The translations under genes were made by a program, and so were the position numbers. A stretch of DNA of 64,000 bases from Gari tellinella (lineage: Eukaryota > Mollusca > Bivalvia > Cardiida > Psammobiidae). The stretch covers positions 98,370,993 to 98,434,992 of the forward strand of contig OV277861.1 of NCBI GenBank assembly GCA_922989275.2, written 5' to 3'. Shown one piece after another: positions 24,835-37,084 of this stretch (position 1 is the first letter of the stretch; the number at the start of each line of letters is the position of its first letter). A model generated the notes under the pieces. It saw nothing but the letters and a program-made list of their open reading frames with translations. It was not told where the DNA came from and made no database searches.

Positions 24835-24921
24835 CGCTTAGATTTGCTTCAATCCTTTTACTGCTACATGTATAAGGATACAGTCTGCCTCACACTGGTA
24901 TCCGTCAACGTGAATAAGATG

Positions 24922-25156
24922 TGCAGTGGAGAATACGTTATTCTTTCCCGTTTAAACGAAACGATACACAAACGCAAAACACTAAAACGTAGAAAAGTGC
25001 AATTTTTGGACAATTCTGATAATTCACGTTTATTTTGGTGGCAAACAGTTAGGAGCCTGATCAGACGTCTGATCTTGCTCCAAACTGTTTGCAATAGAAA
25101 TAATAGTTTTAGCATAAACGCGTTTATTGGGAAAGAATAATGTTTTCTCCACTGTA
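24922..25156 (-). mobile_element. Family A MITE, short hairpin
   Basis: The ends read cagtggagaatacgttatt and its partner. The hairpin tip is deleted (gatcagacgtctgatc). It lies just downstream of the candidate exon at 24705. Confidence 0.85.
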
Positions 25157-25385
25157 ACTAATTAACACATAAATACGCCTTAATTTATTCCTTCACTGAA
25201 AAAAATAGTTTCATTGTGTTCACTAATAAATCTGTATCACAAGGCATATTTTCTACATCTTAGCTTAAAGAAGGCTGAAAGTAAAGCGGAATGGGCCTTC
25301 ATGCGCATTCTGCTTTACTTTCAATCTGCTTTAAGTGGTCACGTCTTTAAAACGAAGGACCAGGCTATGGACAAAGAGTTAAGAG
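25155..25385. mobile_element. Family C element
   Basis: Core at about 25264-25335. The left end is overwritten where it meets A copy 24922-25156. Confidence 0.7.
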
Positions 25386-25510
25386 TCAGAATTTAAGTTT
25401 AGAACTATTTTGAATATATTTTACAGCAACCGGTTAGGGCATCAACCTTTAGCAATGAACAATGTCAGCAGATCATAATATAGGATAAGAAAACAAAAAC
25501 ATGCAAAAAA

Positions 25511-25582
25511 GGCTCCAGAGGGGATCGAACCCTCGACCTCCTGTTTACTAGACAGGCGCTCTAGCCACTGAGCTATGGAGCC
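25511..25582 (-). tRNA. tRNA-Thr (anticodon AGT)
   Basis: A 72-nt cloverleaf. The acceptor stem is GGCTCCA with TGGAGCC, the D arm is GCTC/GAGC, and the anticodon stem is CCTGT/ACAGG with loop CTAGTAA giving AGT. The T arm is GAGGG/CCCTC around TTCGATC. The internal B box reads GGTTCGATCC. A run of T follows the 3' end on the minus strand, as expected for a Pol III terminator. The body is identical to the copy at 41093-41164, while the flanks are unrelated. Confidence 0.95.
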
Positions 25583-25867
25583 GTGTATACAAGATAAACC
25601 GTCATATTTATATTTATGAATAACCTTAAAACCTCTGCACAGAAACGGCTCAAGTGATGATGTATTTTGAATCTTATATAAAAGCGACCTATTAATACAG
25701 GTTACATGTAATGCAGAGAGTTCAAACGGTATCTGTCTGCATTACGTTTAGTCTGCTTTAGGCAGCCACATTTCTTTTAAGAACGACTGGAGGTGCTTTA
25801 TTAGGTAACTATTGCACACACAGAGGTCTTACTGTACATATAAAAATAATCTCCAACAGCTGTTATC

Positions 25868-26073
25868 ATGCGATGACGTCACCAATTTTAAACAATTATT
25901 GTCGTCTGCTATATTTCTCAAATGTAAATTTAGGTATTTGGAACTAAAAAAATATAGAAACCAGTGTCAAACAGTGTGGATCCTGATCAGACGCCGCGTT
26001 ACGCGGCGTCTGATCAGGGTCCAAACTGTTTGCAAATAACAATTGTACTCGGGATAAGGCAGTGAAAGGGCTA
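25868..26073. mobile_element. Family B element
   Basis: gatgacgtcaccaattttaa at the left, core at about 25970-26032, ggcagtgaaaggg at the right. Confidence 0.75.
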
Positions 26074-26147
26074 AAGTCACGTCATGGAAATGTGGCACCT
26101 TGGAATAACATTTGAGATCCGCAGACATTGACCAGCTTTAATACTAG

Positions 26148-26397
26148 TACAGTGGAGAATCTGTTATTCTTTCTCGATAAACGCGTTTACGCGAAATCTA
26201 TTTTTTCTTTTACAAACAGTTTGGAGCCAGATCAGACGCCGGGTAACCCGGCGTCTGATCAGGCTCCAAACTGTTTGCCACCAAGATAAACATGAAATAT
26301 CAGAATTGTCCAACAGTTGTTCTTTTCTACGTTTTAGTGCGTTGCGTTTGCGTACGTTTGCGTTTAAACGGGAAAGAATAACAGATTCTCCACTGTA
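26148..26397 (+). mobile_element. Family A MITE
   Basis: Full length with a perfect hairpin tip. Small changes near the left side (tctttctcgataaacg, ttttacaaacag). Confidence 0.9.
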
Positions 26398-26559
26398 GTC
26401 CAACCTGTGTTAAGCGACCACTGAGTGAAGCTGACTGGCGATCTTGACATGTTGGTACATGTACAATACAAAACTAATACAGACACTTTCTGCATTATTA
26501 TTGTCATACATTTACCTGTTAATTGTCATGTAGGCCAAACATGTATGTTTATTTACTTT

Positions 26560-26790
26560 AACCCCTTCCTCCATAGTTAGTTTTCAGAATTGAAGACAGA
26601 TGGGTGCTTAAAACAGGCCGAACGTAAAGCAGATAGCTCCTTAATGAGAATTTACTTTCGACCTGATTGAAGCTATCATCCGTTAGGATAACGTAAACAT
26701 TTCTTATGGTGCACTTTCATGACTCTATTACAATGAACTAAAAGAAGGAATAAAATAAAGGCGTAAAAAGGCATATCCACGGAGTGATTG
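26560..26790. mobile_element. Family C element, diverged
   Basis: Begins actttaaccccttcctccat. Core at about 26608-26675 with an incomplete arm. Confidence 0.6.
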
Positions 26791-26909
26791 ATTAAATATA
26801 AGTGAGAATGTACCTTCAAACAACTCGTAATTTATCAAATTAGTTTGTTAAACTTGTCAAAGTAATTAGATACAGAGGCTCAAACGTAGGGACTGTTCTG
26901 GGTCTACAG

Positions 26910-27159
26910 TACAGTGGAGAATCTGTTATTCTTTCCCGTTTCAACGCAAACGTACGCAAACGCAAAGCACTAAAACGTAGAAAAGAACAACTTTTGGACA
27001 CTTCTGATAATTCTTGTTTATCTTGGTGGCAAACAGTTTGGAGCCTGATCAGACGCCGGGTTATCCGGCGTCTGATCTGGCTCCAAACTGTTTGCACTGC
27101 AGATAATAGTTTTAGCGTAAACGCGTTTATTGGGAAAGAATAACAGATTCTCCACTGTA
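26910..27159 (-). mobile_element. Family A MITE
   Basis: Full length. Tip gggttatccgg. Confidence 0.9.
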
Positions 27160-27751
27160 TCTGTTATGTTTGCTTTGTCTCGAGGCTCAGTTGATCTCAT
27201 TTTATATCGGCAAAATGAGCTGTTGTAGGCAACATATGTATCCTAAAGCATGCATTCTAATAGATTAACCGCTTCTTTAGGACATTGATTTGGGATATGG
27301 ATTCTTCTGTGCTTGATAAATTATCTCATTGAACGTTGCAAAGAGTACACTTGTCCTATGGAAATAGTGTGGACCCAGATCAGAGGATCTACATTGTTTT
27401 AAAGGCAATATGTACATGTACTGTACAGTTACACTTTTCATAAAGCACGTACTAACGTAGATCGGACAGAGTGAAGGATTGAGGATGTGAAATTTTAGTG
27501 AGAAAGAAAAAGAGAAAGAAGCATTGGTTATTTGTTAAATATATTATATGTTAAAGTGTTTCGAAACAAGATTTAATTCGTTAGATTGTTAAAGTTAAAT
27601 TGTTGATTTGTAGTTTTTAAACTCTAACTGATCATTGCTAAGGTTAGTTCTGATAGGGTTTGCAAACATTTGAGCCGTGACATGACAAAAACCTGCCTGA
27701 TTGCAAAGATGCGGCGGCAGGTCTTGATCTGCACTGTTTGACTTCCACATG

Positions 27752-28003
27752 TACAGTGGAGAATCTCTGTTATTCTTTCCCGTTTAAACGCAAACGTACG
27801 CAAACGCAAAGCACTAAAACGTAGAAAAGAACAACTTTTGGACAATTCTGATAATTCTTGTTTATCTTGGTGGCAAACAGTTTGGAGCCTGATCAGACGC
27901 CGGGTTACCCGGCGTCTGATCTGGCTCCAAACTGTTTGCACTGCAGATAATAGTTTTAGCGTAAACGCGTTTATTGGGAAAGAATAACAGATTCTCCACT
28001 GTA
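27752..28003 (-). mobile_element. Family A MITE
   Basis: Full length, with a 2-base duplication in the left end (gaatctctgtt). Confidence 0.9.
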
Positions 28004-28212
28004 CATGTATATGAAGTCGTTATTTGAAAAAACAAAACAAAAAAAATCCAACAAACAAACCGAAAACGAACCTAGTTTTAAACTACAAATGTAGTTGAAG
28101 TAAACGAAAGTTTGGATATTTTCTAACCTGTTCACCAGAACTGATTAAATTAAAATACTTAATTTGGTTAAAGTTAGTTTTAAGTTCGTTTAAATGGTTT
28201 TCTACACTTATA

Positions 28213-28462
28213 TACAGTGGAGAATCTGTTATTCTTTCCCGTTTAAATGCAAACGTACGCAAACGCAAAACACTAAAACGTAGAAAAGAACAACTTTTGG
28301 ACAATTCTGATAATTCTTGTTTATCTTGGTGGCAAACAGTTTGGAGCCTGATCAGACGCCGGGTTACCCGGCGTCTGATCTGGCTCCAAACTGTTTGCAC
28401 GGCATATAATAGTTTTAGACTAAACGCGTTTATTGGGAAAGAATAACAGATTCTCCACTGTA
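28213..28462 (-). mobile_element. Family A MITE
   Basis: Full length, 210 bases after the previous copy, same orientation and very similar. Confidence 0.9.
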
Positions 28463-28501
28463 CATGTAAGATCTTTGTTACTCTAAAGCGCTTACAATGA
28501 A

Positions 28502-28660
28502 CATTAGCCCCTTCACTGTCATGACGTCATCAATTTTAAATAATTGTCGTCTGCTTTTATTTCTCAAATTAAATATTTAGTTATTTTGACTTATGAAATA
28601 TTGAAATGAGTGTAAAACAGATTGTATCCTGATCAGACACCGCGTTACGTAAATTCTTCC
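28502..28660. mobile_element. Family B element, truncated
   Basis: The left half (agccccttcactgtcatgac) runs into the first hairpin arm (gatcagacaccgcgttacg) and stops there. Confidence 0.65.
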
Positions 28661-28882
28661 TTGTTTTAAGAAGCGAAGCAACAAAATTCAGAAAACGGCA
28701 TTTTCTGAATTTTTTTAACTGCTTCCCTTTTTAATCAAAGCGACAAATAATCAGACATTGGCTTATCAGGCGTCTGATTGGGTTCCAAAATGTTTGTTTA
28801 TTAGGAAAGTATGACGTCTTAAGAATTACCCACTTTGTCCCATGTTTACTGTTATGGCCTCTAAATGGACACTTAAACTATG

Positions 28883-29077
28883 TACTGTCGAAACTCGATA
28901 TTTCGAACTCGCGTTAATTCGACTGTGCCCATATTTCAAAGTTAAAACGTGGCTTAACAGCGTTTGAACTTTAAAAATAGATATGTTCGACTTTAGCGAA
29001 ATCGAGTTATCGAAATTTATCTTAGTTACCTAGTTATATCGATTAAACCGAAATAGAAGTATCGAGTTTCGAAGGAA
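28883..29077. mobile_element. Family G palindrome, diverged
   Basis: Starts tactgtcgaaactcgatatt. The arms are imperfect. It directly precedes the next copy. Confidence 0.7.
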
Positions 29078-29089
29078 AACTGTTTTAGG

Positions 29090-29250
29090 TACAGTCGAGC
29101 TTCGATATCTAGAACTCGCTAACCTCGAACTATTCGGTAAAGTCGAATATACCCGTGTTTCAAAGTTAAAACGTGTTTTAGCCACGTTTTAACTTTGAAA
29201 TACGGGTATGTTTGACATAACCGAGTTCGAGATATCGAAGTTCGACTGTA
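29090..29250. mobile_element. Family G palindrome, complete
   Basis: Both ends are intact (tacagtcgagcttcgatatc and gatatcgaagttcgactgta), giving a 161-bp near-palindrome with TA at the borders. Confidence 0.88.
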
Positions 29251-29476
29251 ATTGTATCAGACAGAATGTTGTCTCCTCTTATTTACATGTTCTTACACAT
29301 AAATGTTAATTGTGCCAAATTAATCATTGACGATTCATGTTCATATTCATTGCATAGTTGTAGATCTAATTCTTAATTGTGTTATGATTAATAAAATTTT
29401 ATGATAATTCGAAATATGTGTTACTATATTTACTATACCTGCTCAAATCTCAAGTATACTGTTTACAACTTTCCAT

Positions 29477-29757
29477 TACAGTACCCCGCCCTTTTACAAC
29501 GGCCCTCCGAACAACAATTCCCTCCTTACAAAATATACTTACCACTGCTGCCAAAAACAAGATAAGTTATGTTTAACCCATTCATGACCATGACATCGTC
29601 TGCTTTAAACAATTATCATAATCTTTTATTTCTTAAATCTAAATTTTAGGTAAAATGACTAAAGCAATATCCTATAATGAGTGTCAAACAGTTTGGATCC
29701 TGACCAGACGCCGCGTAACGCGGCGTCTGATTAGGATCCAAACTGTATGGCACTATA
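29477..29757 (+). mobile_element. F left end joined to a B-type body
   Basis: 29477-29575 is an F terminus (acagtaccccgcccttttac). From 29577 the sequence is B-like (aacccattcatgaccatgac) with a core-1 hairpin at about 29687-29748. It is either a chimera or two adjacent fragments. Confidence 0.55.
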
Positions 29758-30044
29758 AATTTTTTATTTCTAAATGCCTAAAATTCTTAACGGTAGCAAT
29801 ATCAGCAGATTGTTTGTCCTGTCGATTTCTTCTCTTAATTCACCATTTCATTCGGCGGGCACTGTTCTAGATGATATTTAATTCTTGAAATGACTAGTAT
29901 GGCAAAACTATTACAACGTTTAAATTGTAAGCCAAAGAACGGATCAACATGACACATGAAATGAAGCATATTTTATCATTGAAACCAATTTGTGCCTGTA
30001 TATTGCGATGAACTCTCCTATGTGCTTGCTGGAAGATTCCATTG

Positions 30045-30407
30045 TACAGCGCTCCCTCTCTACCACGGGCCTCCGAACAACGACTCCCTCCTTATAACGA
30101 CCCTTTCCGCGATTCCCTGAACTTGACAGTTAGTGTCATACGCTTTTCCTGCTACAATATCGTCTGCTTAAATTGTCGTCTGCTGTTTTTTCTAAAGTTA
30201 CATAATGTACATTTTGACCGGAAAAAAACCTTAATGACAAGTGACAAACAGCTTGAATCCAGATCAGACGCCGCGTGACGCGGCGTCTGATCTTGATCCA
30301 AGCTGTTTGCAAATGTAGCCAATTTCCCTACCTATAACGACTCCCTCCGAACAACGCACACAATATTTGTCTCCCATTAGGTGTCGTTGTAGACAGGGAG
30401 CGCTGTA
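30045..30407 (+). mobile_element. Family F element, complete
   Basis: Both ends are present (tacagcgctccctctctacc and gagcgctgta) with the core at about 30248-30308. Confidence 0.85.
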
Positions 30408-30425
30408 TACATTTGTAAATGTATA

Positions 30426-30675
30426 TACAGTGGAGAATCTGTTATTCTTTCCCAATAAACGCGTTTACGCTAAAACTATTATTTGCAGTGCAAACAGTTT
30501 GGAGCCAGATCAGACGCCGGGTAACCCCGCGTCTGATCAGGCTCCAAACTGTTTGCCACCAAGATAAACAAGAATTATCAGAATTGTCCAACAGTTGTTC
30601 TTTTCTACGTTTTAGTGCTTTGCGTTTGCGTACGTTTGCGTTTAAACGGGAAAGAATAATAGATTCTCCACTGTA
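30426..30675 (+). mobile_element. Family A MITE
   Basis: Full length. It begins 19 bases after the end of F copy 30045-30407. Confidence 0.9.
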
Positions 30676-30826
30676 AAAGGATGCTTTTAGGACACAGCAC
30701 TGCTTTTCCATACAGTGGAATATTCTATATGTAAAAGCAAACAATGCGTAACACTGCGTCTCATCAGAGTCTACACTGTTTACCATTGTATACTTTTGTA
30801 GGCTTAAATGGGTTAATAAATATTAA

Positions 30827-30945
30827 AACAGTCGAACTTCGATATCTAGTTAACTTTGAAACACGGGTATGTTCACCTAAAAGTTATGTTTCGAAATATC
30901 GAATATTTCGAGTCAAGCGAGTTCGAGATATCGAAGTTCGACTGT
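30827..30945. mobile_element. Family G palindrome with internal deletion
   Basis: The ends are intact; one central arm is missing. Confidence 0.8.
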
Positions 30946-31499
30946 ACGGACAAAAGCGGTATTGTTGAGATAGTGTCAGCCATGGGTAATGACTGAGTTA
31001 TTACATACACCAATAATTGTTAAAGAAAGGGCGTTATATTGAAATATAAGAAGCTCAATATAATGTATCAGGAATATAAGACAATCTATTCTCTTTTATC
31101 CGCTAGTTATAACATTTGATACATCATTATAAATTACTACTACAATAAACCCTCACTATTATAGTTACTCGAAACGATGCCTGTATTGTGTTTAATGCTG
31201 CAACTGTTGAAAGCAGTGTGAATGTAGAGTAGAAAGATACTGCAGGACTTTTCTGACTTTCACCCTCAAATAAGTTTTTTGACTACTCGTTATAGAGAGG
31301 CTTAATTGTGGCTAAGTGGTCGAATTAGAAGGGGTTTTATGTATAATCGGTTGTGTTGGTTGATATCCGAGGATCTCATTCCACCCCGGATGATGATGAA
31401 TCATCTATGTTGTTAGTATAAATATATTTTATGGATAAATCCAGCCAAAAACAAGTATTATGGAAAAGGTCCAGAAAGAGGTCTTTGTTTTGAAACCAG
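30946..31499. other. Stretch with no feature recognised
   Basis: AT-rich between a G copy and an F copy. Confidence 0.5.
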
Positions 31500-31860
31500 T
31501 ACAGTGCTCCCTCCCTACAGCGACCCTCCCAACAACGACTCCCTCCTTACAACGACACTTGTCACTGTTCCATACACAGGACAACTACGTGTAACGCTTT
31601 TACTACTACAATATCGTCTGCTTAAAGTTATCATCTGCTGCTTTTCTCAAAGTTACATAATGGACATTTTGACAGAATTTTTTTTAATGACGAGTGACAA
31701 ACATATTGAATCAAGATCAGGCGCCGCGTTACGCGGCGTCTGATCTGGATTCAAACTGTTTGCATTCTAAGTCAATTTCCCTCCCCTTATAGACTCCCTC
31801 CGAACAACGCAAACAATCTTTGTCTCCTATTGGGTGTCTTGGTAGAGAGGGAACGCTGTA
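31500..31860 (+). mobile_element. Family F element, complete
   Basis: Both ends present. Core at about 31695-31760, with tip gccgcgttacgcggc. Confidence 0.85.
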
Positions 31861-32470
31861 AATTTTACATAAAATATTGCCTAACTTCCAGTCACTGGAA
31901 TAACTCTTTACCGGTCTATTTGACTTGACAGTTTTCATGAATGTACGGATTTAATTCTAAAAATCGCTATTCGTTGTAAGTTAAATTCAATATATAAAGT
32001 CAAAGTTTTCATTTGAAAAGAAATGGAAGTGCTACTGAAAATGATTTATTTACGTATTTAATAATATATGGAACTGTCGAACTTTTATAAGGAGGCAAAT
32101 TAGTTCTACTGTGTATTAGAACATCTCTCGTGACATAACGATGGATAAATGTTAGCAACCTAACATACAATAACTAATCAATTTTAAAAAGTAACCACAC
32201 CACGAAGGTCAGCATAAAGCATTACTTACACACATTACCTATACGAAGAAATGCAAGCTGTGTGTATTCAATGTTTTAGTATGCATACTCTTCAAAACAT
32301 CCATAATTAATGAACTTTTTCGGCACCATATGACCATTGAATGTACCGTGGTGCCGTAAACCCAACTGAAACTATCAATCGATGAGAATAATCATGTGTT
32401 TTCGCGAAAAATGAGCAACTTTAACTCACAGCTAAATGAAAGGACTATCTACTGTACTTGAACCCTTCTT
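31861..32470. other. Stretch with no feature recognised
   Basis: AT-rich, no repeats of the described families. Confidence 0.5.
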
Positions 32471-32717
32471 TAATCCTTTACCTGATAGCCTATTTCTAGA
32501 ATTGAAGATAGGTGACTACTTAAAGCAGGTTGAAAGAAAAGCAGAATGCGCCTTAAGGCGCCTTCTGTTTTTCTTCCAACCTGCTTTAAGCTACCATGTG
32601 CTAGAATATAAAATATTCCCTATAATATATATTCATAACTGATTAAATTGGAACTATTTTCTACAGTGGAGGAATACATAAAATGTGCTAAAAAGCGCTT
32701 CTATAAGGTAAAGGGTT
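32471..32717. mobile_element. Family C element, complete
   Basis: Both ends are present. Core at about 32520-32592 with an exchanged T in both arms (gaaagaaaagcag, ctgtttttcttcc). Confidence 0.85.
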
Positions 32718-33199
32718 AAATTCCATCTACATTAACTCATACATCCCTAAAACTTTTAATGGATACTTTCAGTTCCCAGGAAGTCTAGTCCTTTTTGAAA
32801 TATTTTAGTGCTGTATTTTCCCATACAACTTACAACACATAGTGTAAAATTGTAAAAAGTAAATAACGAAACAAATCAAACGCTTGATCTAGGGCTACAC
32901 TGTAATAAAACTGGTGTACTTTGATATAGGTAAACGACATATGCAGATGTATACGCCCAGAGTTCACTGATTTAACCTACTGAGTCTCCGTCTTTTGTTT
33001 ATGGCGTTCCTCTATAGTTAGAAGCCGTATTTAATGTTGAAAGAACGTGTGGCCCGACCCTATTTCAATTATAAATATGAAAAAATATATGTTTTGCATA
33101 TAAACCGGTCTGAAAGTGTGTCCACGTATAGGCCGATTCAACTGACCTGTCAGGGCGGAGTTTCGATGCGGACCATTGCATTTCAACTTTGGGGGTGAC
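32718..33199. other. Stretch with no feature recognised
   Basis: No gene or clear repeat. The last part may include the unseen left end of the F copy. Confidence 0.4.
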
Positions 33200-34757
33200 A
33201 GCACGCTCTTTTATCATCGGAATTTACCGTTGTCGTCTGCCTTTTTTCCTCCACATTACATATTAATGGACATTTTGACAGAAGGAATAATAAATGAAGA
33301 ATGACAAACAAATTGAATCCAGATCAGAGGCTGCGTTACGCGGCGTCTGATATTGATTCAAGCTGTTTGCAAATGTAAACCAAGTCTTAATCCCCCCCCC
33401 CCCCCCCCTATAACAACTCCCTCCGAACTAGTGCTTAAACGATTACCCGGGTAACCGTTAACGGTTATGAACTGCCGATTAACCGGTTACAAAGTCGGTA
33501 ACCGGTTACTCGGAAGCCATTTTGTTTAACAATAATGAAGCCCCATATGACGGGAGCTACAACCTTCAGATATGTTTACCGTTCACTTGAAGTTGAAATA
33601 TTTTACTCTATGATATACATGATATTTAAGTTTTAAAATGCAGTAGCATGTTGATTGATAAGGGTAGGGCGTTTTCTGATTTTTGTTAACATGTACACGG
33701 AGCTCAATACACAAAACGATGCCGTTAACAAAGTATTTTATGTAAGGAATTCAATATACTTTTCAGGTGTTCTCAACACTGAATACTCGCTGCATCATGT
33801 CATTTTATTTGAAGATGAGTTAAAGAACCCTTATTTCACATGTCTTTACAATAAATGACGATTGAACAGTTTTATTTACAACAAACTTGTCTTCGATATA
33901 TTGTTTCCTTCGCTATTTTGACAGTTGAGCTTGACACGCTTACTAACCTTCTGACCTCGAAATATTCGGTTTGCTTTGGACTTCTACCCTAGTAGCTATA
34001 TATGACGTTCGCGTAGGGAAAACGTAAACAAGGGTTTCCAGGAATATCCGCATGTCAATTTCAAATATATTTTTAGACCACCCAATCAAAAACGATAAAA
34101 TAATAAAACCCGGTCAGCTGAATCTACACTTCAACCGGTTTGGAAAGGTTTAAAATAAGACAAGAATGGGACCAATTAATATCTATAACACAATGCGGGA
34201 TTAGTCTTCATATTCGGCCGCGCATAATTATTCCGTGTGTTGGAGTTATTATTATTTTACAAATGCAACTTATTTAGAGAAGACATCAAATGGCCGCTTT
34301 TTAAACGATTTATTGATCAACATAATCATGCAGTATACATGTAAGTTCATTTTATAAGATCAATAGATCTACTTCTCTTCTCTTTGCAATTTATGAAGGA
34401 CCTACGTCGGTATGCATGGTAAAATAGTTCGAAAAAAGTATAACATTCATAAACAGTTTTTTGGCACCAATATTATTATTTTATTATCGTTTACACACGC
34501 ATGCAAACGGTCTCCAAATTTGTAAATGTGTATAGGTAAAACAGTTGAACGGTCTTCCGTGTACATGTGTAACGTCCAACTCTTACTGACTAATGATGTG
34601 TCAGTCGGCATATTTAAGTTACGATTAACCGGTTAACCCCGGTTACGAGCAACGATTAACCGGTTACAAAATTCTGGTAACCGTTTCAGCACTACTCCGA
34701 ACAGCACACGCAATCTTTGTCTCTTGTTGGATGTTTTTGTAGAGAGGGAGCACTGTA
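33200..34757 (+). mobile_element. Family F element split by the hAT-like insertion
   Basis: Left part 33200-33428 contains the core-1 hairpin at about 33312-33370 (ttgaatccagatcaga) and ends accctataacaactccctcc-like after a poly-C run. Right part 34703-34757 has the F end gtagagagggagcactgta. Removing the insert and one 8-bp repeat restores the usual F order. The left terminus is not clear. Confidence 0.7.
33429..34694. mobile_element. Non-autonomous hAT-like element, 1266 bp
   Basis: The ends are inverted: TAGTGCTTAAACGATTACC at the left, and the complement of ggtaaccgtttcagcacta at the right (two mismatches in 19). CTCCGAAC flanks the element on both sides (33421-33428 and 34695-34702), a perfect 8-bp target duplication typical of hAT elements. 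Both ends carry repeated AACCGGTTA-like subterminal words that may be transposase sites. The interior is AT-rich, with no transposase and no open frame above about 70 codons. The element sits inside family F copy 33200-34757. Confidence 0.88.
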
Positions 34758-35200
34758 CATATCTGTTCACATGGATCTGGATGCACACATAAATTGTGTT
34801 TCTCCATGTTTAAAATATCGGACAACAAGGATATAATACGGAACTACGCCTAGCACCCCTAAACATTTTTATCGTTGCCAAAGGTTAGCTCCGCTCTGCT
34901 AGTTGAAAAAATCGGCCTATACATGTTCCTCCTTCTGACCTTGCGTTTAGCACAGGTTCCACTGTAATCAAATCTACTGTTACCTATTAACGGATTTGAT
35001 AATGTTTTAACCGTTTCGTTGCCATGGTTTGACCTTTCCCACGGCTTCCGCTCCTCGCTATGAATGAAGAGAACAAATAAGTATCATATACAACGGTTCA
35101 TTCATTAAATTCTTTGAATGGTGTAAGAGATACGCCATTGCAACGACAACCAACAAGGTTTCATTTCCATATATGTCATTCGGCGGCACGACATAATTTA
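34758..35200. other. Stretch with no feature recognised
   Basis: No gene or repeat recognised. Confidence 0.5.
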
Positions 35201-35642
35201 AACCCCTCTACTGCCTTATCCCAAGAACAATAGTTATTTTCAAACAGTTTACGCGGCGTCTGATCATGATCCAAACTGGTTGCCACTCATTTTAATATTC
35301 TGAAAAGCCAAAATAATACAATCTAAATAAAAAGAGACGACAATCATTGAAAGTAGATGACGCATTGACAGGGCTGCCATAAATTGACATAAACAATCCT
35401 AAGATTTCCAAATTTGCATTTTTCAAGTGCGATTTTACGAATCGTACCTTTACCCCATAGCCTTTTTCTTGTTTTGTTGACATGCGGCTACTTAAAGCAG
35501 ACTGTAAGTAAAGCAGAATGCGCCCTATGGCGCATTCTGCTTTACTTTCAGCCTGCTTTAAGCTACCATGAACTGGGAAAAAATCCGGAGATTTAGGAAA
35601 AATCTTAAGAAATGGCAGCCCTGCATTGACAGTGAAGCGGTT
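35201..35642. mobile_element. Family B element hosting a D insertion
   Basis: Left end aacccctctactgcc and right end cagtgaagcggtt. D copy 35369-35623 sits in the middle. One core arm is shortened (gtttacgcggcgtctga). Confidence 0.75.
35369..35623 (+). mobile_element. Family D element with target duplication
   Basis: Flanked by CATTGA on both sides (left 35363-35368, right 35624-35629) inside B copy 35201-35642. This fixes its ends as CAGGGCTGCC and GGCAGCCCTG. Confidence 0.88.
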
Positions 35643-35815
35643 GACCATTGTATTGAAAACATTGTCGTCTGCTTTGATTTTAATAGGCAATTTAACTGAA
35701 AAGATAAGAAAGTCAGACACATTTGATTCTGATTAGACGCCAAGTTCTTGTTGTCTAATTAGGATGCAAACTGTTTTGAAGTGCACATATGTGTTGTAAC
35801 CGTGAATCGCGTTAC

Positions 35816-36067
35816 TTAACCCTTTCCCTTATAGAAGCGACTTTTAGCGCATTCATTTTATTCATCCGCCAAAGAAAATAGTTCCATTTTATACTGTCAT
35901 GAATATGTACCGTAATAATGTTTTTCGATATCCTAGCAGATAGTAACTTAAAGCAGGCTGAAAGTAAAGCAGAATGCGCCCTAGGGCGCATTCTACTTTA
36001 CTTTCAGCCTGCTTTAATAGGTCACATATCTTAAATACTAGAAACAGGCTATGGGTTAAAGGGTTAA
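35816..36067. mobile_element. Family C element, complete
   Basis: ttaaccctttcccttataga to taaagggttaa. Near-perfect core at about 35949-36016. Confidence 0.85.
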
Positions 36068-36073
36068 AAGAAA

Positions 36074-36318
36074 AAGCGGAAAAGTATTTTTTCGTAACCG
36101 TTTACACGCAAATGAAACGCAAATGCAATGTAATAAAATGTAGAGAGTTGTAACAGTTACTGTTTGACAATGTATTGCTATTTCTATTCATTTGAGTGGC
36201 AAACAGTCTTGAGTCTGAACAGGCATGCGTCTGAACTTGTTCCAAGCCTTTTGCACGGGAAATAATAGTTTTAGCTTAAACGCGTTTATTGGCTTTAACT
36301 AACGTCATTTCCACTATA
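36074..36318 (-). mobile_element. Family A, decayed copy
   Basis: Recognisable by the acgcaaatgaaacgcaaatg side, the cagtcttgagtctgaacagg core remnant and the taaacgcgtttattgg side. The hairpin is largely destroyed. Confidence 0.55.
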
Positions 36319-36409
36319 GACCACATTTAACCATTTACTTGCTTGCTTCATTTCATTAAAAATACAAACAGGATGGAGTCTCTCGGTGGCTTGTCATGAT
36401 CAATACTGA

Positions 36410-36641
36410 GAACTCAAAATAGAGCCGTTGTCTTGCTCCTGATCGGCCCTGTATGTAACCTATCCCAGAGAATCTAATAGTCTATTTTGAAGGGACTGTC
36501 CGCTCAGCATAAGTTCGACTAGATGTGTTTGCACGTCAATGCCAGACCACCACCTTTAGTGTAACTGTCTCGTGTATTTACATATATGTAAACTGAGATA
36601 CGAAATAAAGCAATTTGAATTTGAATTTGAATTTGAATTTG
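36410..36641 (+). repeat. Probable LINE 3' end with TTTGAA tail
   Basis: A stretch of higher GC than its surroundings ends in gatacgaaataaagcaattt and about five tandem TTGAAT units (36613-36640). This is the usual look of a truncated non-LTR element. No coding part is recognisable. Confidence 0.45.
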
Positions 36642-36771
36642 TTTGAGGATACCTTATTTATGTTTTTCCCATTAAAAAGTACTAAATACTTATTTAATTA
36701 AATATAAGCAGAAGGCGGACAATCAGCAGCCGATAGTCTAGCAGTGTTTGTGTTAAATATGAAAAGTAACC

Positions 36772-37080
36772 TACAATGCTCCCTCCCAACAACGACTACC
36801 TCCTTACAACGACATTTGCCGCTGTTCCCAAAAAACTACGTCTAATGCTTGCACTGCTGCATTATCGTCTGCTTAACATTGATATCTGCTGTTTTTCTTA
36901 CATAAATGACATTTTGACAGAAAACACATAATTGCGAGAGACAAACAGCTTGGTTCCAGATCAGGCGTCTGATATGGATTCAAGCTGTTTGCAAATGTAG
37001 CCAATTTCCCTCCCTATAACGACTCCCTCCGACAACGCACACAATGTGTCTCCCATTGGATGTCGTTGTAGAGAGGCACT
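36772..37080 (+). mobile_element. Family F element, short hairpin
   Basis: The core is cut to gatcaggcgtctgat. It merges on the right with E copy 37085-37259. Confidence 0.75.
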
Positions 37081-37084
37081 AAAT

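Noticed and set aside
35292..35720. 142-codon minus-strand frame
   Set aside because: It crosses the nested D-in-B repeat structure, so it cannot be a conserved gene.
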